From assembly GCA_000827325.1 (NCBI GenBank), contig KN832871.1, forward strand, positions 2,976,001 to 3,040,000: a stretch of 64,000 nucleotides of DNA, in the 5' to 3' direction. The notes beneath the pieces are model-generated. The model saw only the letters and a program-made list of their open reading frames with translations, made no database searches and was not told the origin of the DNA. Below are positions 10,774 through 20,690 of the stretch, one piece after another. This DNA is from Oidiodendron maius Zn. Its lineage: Eukaryota; Ascomycota; Leotiomycetes; Myxotrichaceae. The position numbers and the translations under genes were made by a program. Numbering within the stretch: the stretch's first letter is position 1; every line of letters starts with the position of its first letter.

Positions 10774-11671
10774 AGCCGCTCAGATCTTAGAACAGTGGAT
10801 ATACATATTTCATATTGCAAGACGGTAGAGATGTTAATACTTCGGTGTTGACAACGAAGGATATCCGTGATATCCCAAGAGTTGTTCTCACCTGAGGGAG
10901 AATTAGCGAGGCACATGTAACCGATGTCTCGGGTGATACGTTGGACCAGATTCCAATGAAACCCCTTGTTAGCTACAAGGCAATACCAACTTCAGATTTT
11001 GACATCACAGCAATACGCTACTCCCGTGTCCTGAGATCGGAGCACATTGGGGAGGTATAGTGAGGGCTAGCTCAAGTGAGTACAGGGTCCGCGCCCAGCC
11101 ATCATGTCATTGGGTGCTGATGGCAACGCCCTCACAGCATCCACATTGACGTCATACGCATACATATACAAGGAGATGGGAGATGGGATTGCGGCTCTCT
11201 TTTCAAAGAGATAATATGAATCCTGAATGCACATGGACATATGGGAAGTCCGCTGTGAAGGGAGATTGACTACACAGTTGCTAATCCTCTTGAGTCTATA
11301 ATGCCATCGGCACAGTCCCGAGAGATCAACAGGACAAAGAAGGCTTGAAGTAGACGCAAGTCTACTTCCAAGAGAGGAAGTCGGTCACGGGAAACGTCAC
11401 ATGGGAGTAACGGGAATAAGGCAAGTTTGGTGTAGGATCTTTTGCCCCTTTGGCCCATCTCCCAGCTTCCAGGCCCTGATGCCTTGAAACTGCCCGTCAT
11501 CCCTCCATTTGCTGGCTAGAAGTGGAGAAGGAAGGGACCCTATATAAACATTCCAACTCTGCCTTGTCTTCCCCTTCACTCTGCCACTCTGTTTAATCTC
11601 CATAAATCTATCACGAAGTCGGGAGGAATCATTCTATCGATTTATAAACTCATCCCCATATTACCGCCATC
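10774..11671. promoter_or_regulatory. Gene-free divergent region
   Basis: About 900 bp lie between the starts of the histidine phosphatase gene and the small membrane protein gene. No ORF with family character is seen. A TATA-like motif is listed separately; otherwise nothing distinctive. Confidence 0.45.
11541..11547 (+). promoter_or_regulatory. TATA-like box
   Basis: TATATAA lies 125 bp upstream of the ATG at 11672 and is followed by a pyrimidine-rich leader (tgccttgtcttccccttcac). This placement suits a core promoter for the small membrane protein gene. Confidence 0.45.
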
Positions 11672-12401
11672 ATGTCTCTACACTGTATGTATATCTTCTG
11701 CCCCGCCATCCTATGACGCCATAGGTAGAGCTCCAGATCAGTTCATTCTGCACACAACACCACGCGCCCACAGCATTCGAGACAATGTGATGCCCAAAGG
11801 AGGCTCAAATATAAATCTGAGATTCAATTGCCCATAACAAGTACAAACGCTAATTCTATGTCTCTAGACCTCCCAGCAGTTAAACCCTCCGCTATCGCTT
11901 TGGGGACTGCCTTCAATCACGCCGCCTCCCTCGCGATCCTTACCCCGCTGTTTGGCGATACCTACCACCGGGCGCAAGCTGCCAACTCCAAAGAGGAGTT
12001 CATCAGGTCAAAGGAAGCCGCCTCTGCTGCTACCGCCTGGGGGACATCCCTCGCCGGCAGCGCCCTTCAATCATATGGCGTTGGAGCTCTAATTAACGCC
12101 ACGGGGACTCTTAGCTACAAAGGCGCAGCGTACTTGGGCTCACTGATCTTCTTAGCTAGCTCTGCCCCTTCGGTATGCGAGAATTGTCCTTCTGATGGTC
12201 CTGGCTAAGTGAGATACTAGTTTATTGCTCAAATCACTACAGAGAGGCGTCCTATTGACACCATTGCTGTTGGCGCTCTGGCCCGCGTCTTCGAAACCGT
12301 TGGACTCTCACTCTTCCTTACTGTAAGTCTGCTTATTCATTCGACGGCTCAATTCCTAACAGATACAGTGGTGGGGAACTCGTACAAACCCATTTGAGTA
12401 A
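11672..12401 (+). CDS. Small multi-pass membrane protein, fungal family of unknown function
   Basis: The preferred model has four exons (11672-11684, 11868-12172, 12245-12322, 12369-12401) and 142 aa. The first intron ends with a CTAAT branch site and CTCTAG, and joins ATGTCTCTACACT to the main exon in frame. Later introns keep frame to the end NPFE. The protein has about four hydrophobic stretches: around AIALGTAFNHAASLAILTPL, WGTSLAGSALQSYGVGALI, YLGSLIFLASSAP and ETVGLSLFLTWWG. It weakly resembles DUF1761-like small membrane proteins. An alternative start lies inside the first intron at 11858 (MSLDLPAV), which would give nearly the same N-terminus without splicing. Function is unknown. Confidence 0.65.
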
Positions 12402-13125
12402 ACCATGCACTGGTCCGGGTCTCTTTGTGATAATGGACTAGGGTGATGAGAGACTACCTGTATAATTTTGGGTTATATATAGCAGTGACTTTGCTATTTG
12501 CTAGTCACACTCATGTTATTTCTGAATATAGTACATTCATACTCTCTCGTATGCTTAGTCGTATTTGAAATGCTAGAAAGATGATACTAGCACCTGAGGC
12601 CCACAGCCGCCATGACGAAAGGAAAGTCGCTATTCACTTCTTACAGAACTAACTTTATATTCCAAATAAGTCATTTACTTTCAAAACCAGACGACAAAAC
12701 GACAGGCAGTTAGCTCAACAGTAATCGACACATGCCATCTATTCCGTGCTATGGGAAGCCGTCCCAACGACCTTACGGAGCGACGACAAAGCTTTAAAAA
12801 TCCTACCCCGAGGGGATTTTCTAAGGGATTAAATCTAGCTTGCTGGATTTAATCCCGGAGTTTTTGTAACTTCTTCCAATTTTTTTTTTGAATTGCATTT
12901 TCTGAGAGCACTTTATTTATTTATTTTCTCTCTTAGTAGAAGGAATATCTTTGATTTATCTAGATTTCGCTGTATCTTTCTCGCTTCGCTTCGTCTTTAA
13001 AGAGCAGTCCGCCGCTCTCTACCGTAATCCGGTCTTCTTCGCAATCTAGAATATCTCATGCTATTCATAACAATTTTTGTACTCCACAGATGCTTTCCGA
13101 TACTGATACCGCCTTTTTCAAGAAT
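12402..13125. other. Gene-free convergent region
   Basis: About 720 bp lie between convergent stop codons. The region contains two nested hairpin-forming sequences (see the repeat entry) and a T-rich stretch around 12880-12890. I see no coding potential. Confidence 0.5.
12796..12856. repeat. Two adjacent inverted repeats (hairpins)
   Basis: A perfect 11-bp inverted repeat, GGGATTAAATC (12825-12835) and GATTTAATCCC (12846-12856), has a 10-nt loop. Directly before it, AAAATCC (from about 12797) pairs with GGATTTT, and a CCCC-GA-GGGG stem lies inside its loop. The pair sits between two convergent genes. It could help 3'-end formation or be the tip of a decayed miniature transposon. Confidence 0.55.
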
Positions 13126-13941
13126 CTATTCCTTTTGACTCTCATTCCTCTCTACCAGCTCTCCGACACCTAATCCCCTCCCAACCTTAACCTTCACTTT
13201 CTTCTCTGCCGCACCCTTCTCCTTCTTTTCAAGCCCCTTCTCCCCGCCCTCTTTGCCCAATTCCCCCACGGGATCTCCCTCATCTGCGGCATCATCTCCC
13301 TCCTCATCTATGATTTGCTCTCGGATGAACCCCAGATCTAACTTCATCGAGTACGCGTCCTCGCCGTCAGCGTAGTATTTCGCCTCCACCTTCTCCTGTT
13401 TGAACTTTAGTGTGTCGCGGTACAATCGCAGCGCAGCCGTGTTAGACATGCGCACATGCAAAGACACATATTGTGCCCCATACGTCTCGACCATTGCTCG
13501 TTCTGTAATTGGCCCCTCATTAGCCCCCTTTATGTACCCTCACAAGTAGTATTCACAGGAAAAACATACGAGCCTGCCTCATCAACTTCTCCGCGATCCC
13601 CAGCCGCCGATGCGTTCGCATCACGCTCAAGCTGGTGATGTGCCCGTGCTGCACCCCATCTGGCGGATCCTCCTCCATCTTGGCCAGGACGTACCCGACT
13701 ATGCGCGGGTAGTCATATGGCGTCTTCTTTGGTCGAGATATGTCGACCGCAACGTACGAGAGTTGAGGCCAGCAGAGGGCATGGTAGAGGTAGTATTTCA
13801 TGAAATAGCTAATAAGTGGATTAGCAGTTTTTCTCCGCGCCACTCTTAGAATGGAGAGGAACTTTACTTCTCAGGCAGATTGGTGATATTCGCATGCTGC
13901 ACATGCGGGATATCACTGGGGTGTAGCAAGCGGATATCCAT
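13126..13941 (-). CDS. naa10: N-alpha-acetyltransferase catalytic subunit Naa10 (Ard1, NatA complex)
   Basis: The model has three exons (13941-13868, 13808-13570, 13502-13126) and 229 aa. The spliced N-terminus [19 protein letters not shown], then [19 protein letters not shown], is diagnostic of Naa10. The acetyl-CoA loop is RRLGIA within [17 protein letters not shown], and [16 protein letters not shown] completes the GNAT fold. The C-terminal 90 residues are acidic then Lys-rich and probably disordered ([19 protein letters not shown]). Naa10 works with Naa15 on ribosomes to acetylate N-termini exposed after Met removal. It is divergent from the SDR gene, with 327 bp between starts. Confidence 0.95.
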
Positions 13942-14268
13942 CTCGACTGCTCTTCATGAGGTCTGGGTCCGGAGGGCGGTCGACGAGGCTGTCGTGATAA
14001 TAACCGGCGAAGTTCGGCGCAGGGGATTTCATTGGTGCGCTAGTACAAGAATGGCACCGTAGGAGTTAATGGTCGGGTGAACATCGGCGTCTGGTGGGGT
14101 ATTGCTCCGAAACGGAAGTATATAAATACAGGAACCGTCGTACAGCTAAGGGACAGCTAAGCAGTTACCTCCTTTATTTCCCTTTCCTCTTTTCTTGCAG
14201 AAGAGCTCAATATCATATATATCCTGTTTCTTTAATTTTCCGATCATTATCTAGCATTTTAGAGCAGT
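13942..14268. promoter_or_regulatory. Divergent promoter of naa10 and SDR gene
   Basis: The 327 bp between two divergent ATGs include a pyrimidine-rich stretch (ttatttccctttcctctttt) ahead of the SDR start. Nothing else is distinctive. Confidence 0.4.
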
Positions 14269-15192
14269 ATGGCGTCTACGCGAGGCTATCGGCCTCTCGA
14301 AGGGAAACTTGCAATTGTCACTGGCGCCTCTCGAGGTAGAGATTCTTTTCCCATCCCTCAATTTTGTATAGCTTTATTTAACACGTGCCTAGGGATTGGA
14401 GAAGCTATAGCTCAAAATCTAGCTTCAAAGGGTGCCTCTCTCATCCTCAACTACACCTCTGAATCCTCCGCTAGCTTAACCAACAAACTCTCCGAGTCTC
14501 TCACTTCAGACCATGGCATCAAATGTCTTGTAATCCAGGCTGATATGGGCTCCCTCACCGGCCCAGGTCACCTAATCACCACCGCAAAGAACCATTTCGC
14601 GGACCCCTCAACGGGCAGCTTTCAGATCGACATCATCGTCAATAACGCCGGCATCTCCATCAACCAGTTCCTCCAAGACATCACCCTCGAAGTCTACGAA
14701 AAGACTTACCGCATCAACGTCCTCGGTCCCCTACTCCTCATGCAAGCCGCACTGCCCTACCTCCCGCACGACCGTAGCGGACGCATCGTCAACCTCAGCT
14801 CCGTGAGCAGCACGCTGGGATTCGCGATGCAGACTGTGTACGGTGGGACGAAGGCCGCGCTGGAAGCCATGACGCGTACCTGGGCGCGGGAATTAGCTGA
14901 TCGAGCGACGGTGAATGCGATTAATCCTGGACCGGTGAAGACGGAGATGTGGGATGCTACGACGCCGGACTTTAAGGCGCGCTTGAAGCCGTTCATTCAG
15001 AGTGCGCCATTGTCGGAGATCAGGCCGAAGGTGGATGATGAAGATCTGGTGAGGGGAGCGGAGAGCGCGGGTGGGAGACCGGCGTATGTGTCTGAGATTG
15101 CGGGGATTGTGGGGATGTTGTGCACAGCGGATAGTGTGTGGTGTACGGGGCAGGTCGTGTGTGCTAATGGAGGGATGAGGATGCTTATGTAG
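14269..15192 (+). CDS. Short-chain dehydrogenase/reductase (SDR)
   Basis: The model has two exons (14269-14335, 14393-15192) and 288 aa. The intron is in frame, so an unspliced reading also exists, but splicing restores the cofactor motif TGASRGIGEA (about residues 19-28) that the intron would otherwise split. Further SDR landmarks are NNAG, the active-site Ser in LSSVSS, YGGTK (the YxxxK catalytic pair) and NPGPVKTEM. This is a classical NAD(P)(H)-dependent oxidoreductase of the 3-oxoacyl-ACP-reductase-like type. The substrate cannot be assigned. It is divergent from naa10 and convergent with the Met-tRNA synthetase gene. No other secondary-metabolism genes are nearby, so a stand-alone metabolic role is likelier than a cluster. 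Confidence 0.88.
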   Translation: MASTRGYRPLEGKLAIVTGASRGRDSFPIPQFCIALFNTCLGIGEAIAQNLASKGASLILNYTSESSASLTNKLSESLTSDHGIKCLVIQADMGSLTGPGHLITTAKNHFADPSTGSFQIDIIVNNAGISINQFLQDITLEVYEKTYRINVLGPLLLMQAALPYLPHDRSGRIVNLSSVSSTLGFAMQTVYGGTKAALEAMTRTWARELADRATVNAINPGPVKTEMWDATTPDFKARLKPFIQSAPLSEIRPKVDDEDLVRGAESAGGRPAYVSEIAGIVGMLCTADSVWCTGQVVCANGGMRMLM

Positions 15193-15495
15193 AAGGACAG
15201 GATGTTTGAATGTAAGTTAATCATCACAGAAGACTAGAGACTTATATGGGACGTACTCTATCAAGCTCATTGGATTTTTATCCTACAAATCTACCTGGTC
15301 TTTCTCGGAAAGATGGCTGTTATGTTGAATGAAGCAAACCCCATTTCCTGTCAATCCTGCAAATGCACATACGCAACATCCAGATCGCTAAAAGGCGTCT
15401 CGAAGATCCGCTGGTATACATACCCATCCCTAGCCCAAATAACACGGAACAATCAAGGAAAATTATAAACCGATCACAGATTTTCAAATCATTTA
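15193..15495. other. Gene-free convergent region
   Basis: About 300 bp of AT-rich 3' flank lie between convergent SDR and MetRS genes. No feature seen. Confidence 0.4.
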
Positions 15496-17433
15496 TCATG
15501 GTGCCGCCGATGGGGGAGGAGCTTGCTCTTCGGCAACCTTGCCTCTAAAGGGAATCTCGACGGTCTTTCCATCTGCCGCAGGAACCCCATCAACCTTTTC
15601 TATCTCTCCATTCGCCTCAGTGGTCTTAACAGCAGCTCTCTTTGCCTTCTTGCGCTCCTTCTCTCTCGCCTTGTCCGCTGCCTTCTTAGCCTTGGCTTCA
15701 GCTTCTGCCTGGCGAGACGCCTGGGTTCCACCGTATTTCTCTCTCCACTCCGCTTCCTTCGACTCATCGATTCTGGTGAAGAGATACGCAGCCTTGCCGA
15801 TCTTGTGTCCGCCCGGTAGTGCATCTGGTGCCCACTTGTCCGGAATACTCAACAGAGGAGCATTCAACTGCTCAACAATTGAGGTGGCTGTTGATGGCAT
15901 GTATGGAGAAGAAATGGAGGCAATAAGATATGCTAAGTTAAGACAAAGACCGATAACGGTGTGTGTTCTCACAGGGTTCTCACTAAGATTGGTATTATCA
16001 AGACGACCAGCCAGGAGGAGGTTGCCTTTGGAAGAGATGTCCATGATCTTCCTCAAACCAGCGCGCAGTCTTACAGCCTCCAAGTCAGCAACATACTCCG
16101 CAAGGAGGGCATTGACGTCTGAAATAAAGCCGGGGAAATCGACAGTTTCGTCTACCTGCGTGGCAGAGAACGGTGGAATGACCCCATCAAGCTTAGCATT
16201 GACAAACTTAATCAATCGGTTAACGAAATTGCCAAGATTGGCAAGCAGCTCGCTGTTGTTCGCTGCGATGAAGGCCTTCCATTCGAACTGAGTATCACCA
16301 GTCTCTGGCCGGTTTGCGAGAAGGAAATATCTCCATACCGAAGGTGGAATGCCGGTTTCCTTTGCCGTGTCTCCGAAAACACCAACGCCCCTTGATTTTG
16401 AAAATTTGCCGTTTTCATAGTTCAAATACTCAGTAGTAGACAGGTGATTGAGCATGGTCCATTTGTCACCAGTGCCTATCTGCGAGCCTGGGAAGATGAC
16501 CGTGTGGAAAGGCACGTTATCCTTGCCCATAAACTGATATAGCTTGACCTCCTCGGGGTTCCTCCACCACTGCTCCCAGTCTTTTGTGTAGTTCGCAGTG
16601 ATTGAGGGGTATCCGATACAGGCGTCGAACCAAACGTAGAGAACCTTCTTCTCATAGCCCGGCAACGGAACAGGTGTTCCCCACTTGAGATCTCTTGTAA
16701 TACTCCGGGCATCTAATCCCTTTTCAAGCCACGACTTTGTGATGCTGACGCCATTTTGCGGCCATCCTCCCTCGACACTCGACTTGTTGAACCACTTTTC
16801 AATTGCTGGCTGGGCCTTGTCCAGGCGTAAGAAAATGTGCGTCGTATCCCGAGGCACGGGGGTGGCTTTGTCCAGCTTACAATGCGGGTTTATGAGCTCG
16901 AAGGGGTCGAGGAGACTGCCGCACTTGTCACATTGGTCACCTCGAGCATCTTCATACTGGCACTTGGGACACGTGCCTTCGACGAAGCGGTCAGACAAGA
17001 ATGACTGGTGAGTCTCGCAGTATGGCTGGGTAGTGGTCCGTTCCTCCATGTATCCGTTCTTGTGAAGTTTGGTAAAAATGTCCTGTGCAATCTCTGTCTG
17101 TAGCTCTGTGGTGGTTCGTCCGAAGTAGTCGAATGCGATTTCAAACCAGTCGTAGACGTCTTTGTGTTTCTTGAAGAACTCGTCACACAATTCTTTGGGT
17201 GTCTGGCCCGTCTCGAGGGCTTTCGTCTCTGTGGCCGTACCATATTCGTCTGTTCCACAGATGTAGAGCGTGGGTCTATCCCTCAATTTGCTGAACCTCG
17301 AGTAGACATCTGCACTGAGCACACTGCCGACGACATTGCCCAAATGGGGCACATTGTTGACGTAGGGCAGGGAACTAGTGATGAGGATGTTCTTCTTGCC
17401 CTTCTCGGGAAGGATGATTTTCGGTGACGCCAT
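15496..17433 (-). CDS. MES1: Cytosolic methionyl-tRNA synthetase
   Basis: This is a single exon of 645 aa. The class I HIGH-equivalent is PYVNNVPHLGN (residues 23-33); the KMSKS-equivalent is KFSKS (about 342-346). Two zinc knuckles, CPKCQYEDARGDQCDKC, mark the eukaryotic/archaeal cytosolic type rather than the mitochondrial enzyme. The anticodon-binding helical domain follows, and the last 60 residues are Lys/Ala-rich (AEAKAKKAADKAREKERKKAK), a basic tail typical of eukaryotic synthetases that improves tRNA binding. There is no targeting presequence and no N-terminal GST-like domain as in yeast Mes1. The enzyme charges initiator and elongator tRNA-Met. It is divergent from LTO1. Confidence 0.95.
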   Translation of the reverse strand: MASPKIILPEKGKKNILITSSLPYVNNVPHLGNVVGSVLSADVYSRFSKLRDRPTLYICGTDEYGTATETKALETGQTPKELCDEFFKKHKDVYDWFEIAFDYFGRTTTELQTEIAQDIFTKLHKNGYMEERTTTQPYCETHQSFLSDRFVEGTCPKCQYEDARGDQCDKCGSLLDPFELINPHCKLDKATPVPRDTTHIFLRLDKAQPAIEKWFNKSSVEGGWPQNGVSITKSWLEKGLDARSITRDLKWGTPVPLPGYEKKVLYVWFDACIGYPSITANYTKDWEQWWRNPEEVKLYQFMGKDNVPFHTVIFPGSQIGTGDKWTMLNHLSTTEYLNYENGKFSKSRGVGVFGDTAKETGIPPSVWRYFLLANRPETGDTQFEWKAFIAANNSELLANLGNFVNRLIKFVNAKLDGVIPPFSATQVDETVDFPGFISDVNALLAEYVADLEAVRLRAGLRKIMDISSKGNLLLAGRLDNTNLSENPVRTHTVIGLCLNLAYLIASISSPYMPSTATSIVEQLNAPLLSIPDKWAPDALPGGHKIGKAAYLFTRIDESKEAEWREKYGGTQASRQAEAEAKAKKAADKAREKERKKAKRAAVKTTEANGEIEKVDGVPAADGKTVEIPFRGKVAEEQAPPPSAAP

Positions 17434-17703
17434 TGTGTTGTAAATTGCGAAGACTCTCGTGATGGGAGATTCGGGGGATTTATATCTTTCTCTCTTTCTC
17501 TCTTTGGGAAGTGTGGGCCTGAGTCACTCTGACTGAAAAGGCGGCGAACGATAACGAGGCTGTGGCTTACACATGACACATTAGCGAGAGGGGCGGGACG
17601 CGAGGCTGACGGCAAAAAATATCTGGGGACCATCAGATCCGTCATCGCTATCCAGGTTGTCTGACTCGACATTGCTGCCAAAAAGGGCACAATAGGAACG
17701 GAG

Positions 17704-18246
17704 ATGCCACAAACTACATTTGACGAGGTACTCGGCTTAGAGGAAGAATTCTATGAGGAGGGCTACCAGCAAGGATTGGCGGATGGGGTTAAGGCGGGGC
17801 AAATCGAAGGACGGACCTTCGGGTTGGAGAAGGGCTTCGAAAAGTACGTGGAGAGTGGCAGGCTGCATGGGAAGTCTCTGGTTTGGGCAAATCGGACACC
17901 TCAATTCCAGATCAATGCCATCAGCGCCGGCAATGATTCATTTGGGTCGAAGAATGACTCCCAGTCGGACGATGTCCCGTCCTCGCAGGTCCGAAATCTT
18001 CCCAAACTCCCAGATAATGCGAGAATCGCAAAGCATATAAAAGTTTTGTATGCATTGGCTGAGTTAGAGAGCCTCTCCACCGAGAACACAGAAGATGCGG
18101 TGTCTGATTTTGACGATCGTCTGAAGAGAGCTCATGTCAAGGCCCGCATCATCGAGCGGATGGCTGGGGAAGCAAGGGGAGGAGACCAGGTCTCGAGTGG
18201 AGACGGTAGTATTGAGGATGTCAGCGTATTAAGTGCGAGGCATTGA
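17704..18246 (+). CDS. lto1: Lto1/ORAOV1 family protein (Yae1-Lto1 Fe-S targeting complex)
   Basis: This is a single exon of 180 aa. The N-terminus FDEVLGLEEEFYEEGYQQGL carries the deca-GX3 pattern: glycines every fourth residue through GYQQGLADGVKAGQIEGRTFG and GLEKGFEKYVESGRLHGKSL. This is the Yae1_N-type domain of Lto1. In yeast, Lto1 with Yae1 links the cytosolic Fe-S assembly machinery to the ABC protein Rli1, which is needed for ribosome recycling and biogenesis. The C-terminal part has the family's helical segment (DDRLKRAHVKARIIERMAGE). Its neighbour MetRS is also a translation factor, which is probably chance. Confidence 0.85.
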   Translation: MPQTTFDEVLGLEEEFYEEGYQQGLADGVKAGQIEGRTFGLEKGFEKYVESGRLHGKSLVWANRTPQFQINAISAGNDSFGSKNDSQSDDVPSSQVRNLPKLPDNARIAKHIKVLYALAELESLSTENTEDAVSDFDDRLKRAHVKARIIERMAGEARGGDQVSSGDGSIEDVSVLSARH

Positions 18247-18689
18247 AGGGCCTTGATACGTTTGCCCTTCGCCAACACGAAAATATGGCAGAGCCAGAAT
18301 GCACCTCTCTGGTATTCAGTCTAACTTGAATTGTGAGAATTTGAGTGCGGGCATTATGCCTCTCCACTTAAAAAGGTTTCTGTGCATTAGGCGTAGGAAG
18401 CACAGAGGGCCACACCTGTATTCGATCAAACGAGGGAGAAATAAGTCAGGAAGGCAGGGCAGTTCAAGCAGAATTGCGCCGAGAAGGAATCGTGCTGTGA
18501 TAGATATATTGAATTCATCAAGAAAGAGAGATTTAGACAGAGAAGACTGTCGTTTTTGCTCTACGAAACACTGGATATCCTGAATATTTTTGTTCGCGCT
18601 CTCATTCCTCATATGGCCAGGATTCACTTCATTTGCCTGTAGCCATATTAGAGTGTATAATTTGTTTGTTTCCACCACTTTAGGGGCTA
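18247..18689. other. Gene-free flank of the fossil retrotransposon
   Basis: About 440 bp follow LTO1. Some open frames exist but none has a recognisable domain; part may be further decayed Copia sequence. Confidence 0.35.
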
Positions 18690-19330
18690 GCTCCAGGGGT
18701 AAGTCCTTCGGATCAAAATCACCTGCCTCATCAAAGGTTACGTCCCTTCATCGGATCACTCTTTGTAAGCTAGGCACCAAGATTCGGAAGATATTAGTTG
18801 AGCCATGGTCCACTAAATATGCTATATTAGACACATGGGGATCAGCTTCTCCTTCCCCGGGTACCTTAGTTTTAGGGTTTTTGCACCCGTAAATCTGTAT
18901 ACGGCCGCAATAAGGCTTGGGGCCTTCCAGCTGCTTATAAGCCTGAAGCCTTTAAATATGCGTCTTCTAATTAGCTTCCTGTTGTGGCAGGCGGTTGGAT
19001 ATATAGCCTATCATACAGACTATTTCGGGACAGAGGTGACCAGGGAGCTTGGAACGGATCTGTACTGATCTCGCCCTCTCCAATATGAATACCATTAGTA
19101 GCGTAAGGGAAGGCATCGGATTACGCTTAACCCTGCGTGAGCGAATTGCCAGTATAAGATATCAAGGGGGACAGCCGGTTGAGGTTTAGGACTGGTTGAT
19201 TTGGTGAATTTACCCGCATATAGGGCTGCTAGCCGGCTGCCACGGAGGCTAATATTAGTTTATAGAGTGGTTCTCGATATCCTCGATCATGCACCAGGTT
19301 TGACCTTCCTTCACTAGTAGACTATTAGCC
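18690..19330 (-). mobile_element. Fossil Ty1/Copia-type LTR retrotransposon fragment (integrase to RT linker)
   Basis: The minus strand still shows scattered Copia polyprotein signatures in the correct order: SKLPGHLCPEIVCMIGYI and SNRLP near 19000 (integrase core end), a KPYCGRIQIYGCK-like block near 18900, then STNIFRI, VPSLQRVIR and DVTFDEAGDFDPKD near 18720-18800, the segment between integrase and reverse transcriptase. The element is broken, with many breaks, and looks old. No LTRs or RT catalytic core were recognised. Borders are approximate; decay may extend through 19600. Confidence 0.7.
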
Positions 19331-19614
19331 TGATCCTAATAAATCCCGCTCTTATTTGCTAGCTTCAGGCAGACTAGATTAGCAGGGAAGTCTGGGATAT
19401 AACCTTGCGCTCCCTTTCCGGGTGTTGCACTGTAATATTGATATCGCCGGTTCCTAGCATTCGGCTGAACTTCTGCCAACTAGTACTCTGTGGAAGTTTG
19501 GAATGTAACTCTTAAATCGTGATTTATAGTGGCGAATATGGATATTTGCGGCTGAATCCAGAAGGACGCTATCATATACCATAAATCTCCCTACTTCTCA
19601 GCCAACGCCTTGAT

Positions 19615-20478
19615 CTAAGCACGCGGCCTCCACCATTCATCCTCCTTGCTAACCACAACTTCATCAACCTCCAACCTTTCCCGTACAATCTCCTCTCCAT
19701 TAACCAAATCATTCTCCTTCACTCTCCTCTCCGCCTCCTCCTCTGTCCTCGCAATTCCCGCCTTAACATGCCTCCCCACCAACCTTCGTCTCGCGACCTC
19801 AAAATCCACTTCCACGAACCACAACTCATCCATCAGTCCCGCTGCCTCCCTCCACGGTTCCCTATCCAGACTTAGATAATTTCCTTCAAAAATCAATATT
19901 CGCGTCGTAGGCGCGATCGGGATGTCATTTGCGACCGGGTCTTTGATCGCATGGTCGAAAGACGGCGCGTACAATGTGAGAGTCGATGAGGTCAAGGGAG
20001 AGCGGATTTCCCGCACCAAGGAGAGAAAAGAAGAACCGTCAAAGGTGAATTCTGCGCCACGCCGAGCATGTGCTTGGCCTGGATCGGGCAGGGCGGAGAG
20101 TTGGGCGCGTGAGAGATGGTATCCGTCCATCGGCACGAAGCCGACTAGGGGTGGGACGGAGGTCTTGCCATTTAGGCTGGTGTGGAGGGAATTGAGACGT
20201 CGGGTGACTGTGGATGCGAGTGTAGTTTTGCCTGTATATATATTTCTATAGTCAGGAATGGGAAGATGCTTCGTTTGACGTGAGTGGTAGTGGGAGTATA
20301 TAGATGGGGGAGCGGTACCTGAACCTGGGATACCTGAGACAGCAATTAAGAAACGCTCTGTTGCTGGGATGGATTGAAATTTTGCTGGACTGAACTGTCA
20401 GTATTATGAGCTGCAACCCGACATTGCGAAGATTATACCCCAAGTCTTCTCAACTAGACGGTTCACCTGGTCTTCCAT
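19615..20478 (-). CDS. P-loop kinase of the uridine kinase/panK-like group, Yfh7 type
   Basis: The model has three exons (20478-20439, 20384-20319, 20231-19615) and 240 aa. Splicing gives MEDQVNRLVEKTW, then SIPATERFLIAVSGIPGSG, then KTTLASTVTRRLN, so the Walker A motif GIPGSGKTT is completed across an exon junction. PMDGYHLSRAQL is the hallmark of the phosphoribulokinase/uridine kinase family, and ILIFEGNYLSLD is the conserved strand after it. The lid helix ARRRLVGRHVKAGIARTEEEA follows. Yeast Yfh7 is an ATP-dependent kinase of unknown substrate near the uridine kinases. For the first intron I chose the acceptor TCCAG at 20385, because other nearby AGs break the frame. Confidence 0.82.
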
Positions 20479-20690
20479 GGTGGTTGCGTTTAAGGTGTCG
20501 GTGGTTCAACTAGTGGGGAGGTAATAGGGGAACCCCGCACTAAGCGAAATATTTTCTAGATGCAGAATGACATCAAAAGTCATGTTCCCTGTGTTTCCAT
20601 GAGAGATCTAAAGAAGCCGAAACACGGACTCCAGGAAAGCAGTAGTCAAAAAGTATCGAAGGCTCCGAGGGGGGGCTGTGCAGGATTGAG

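Noticed and set aside
14269-15192. A secondary-metabolite cluster around the SDR gene
   Set aside because: The neighbours are NAA10 and Met-tRNA synthetase, and no synthase, P450 or transporter genes are near.
18316-18678. Minus-strand frame of 120 codons after LTO1
   Set aside because: It shows no recognisable domain and lies next to the Copia fossil; it may be part of that decay.
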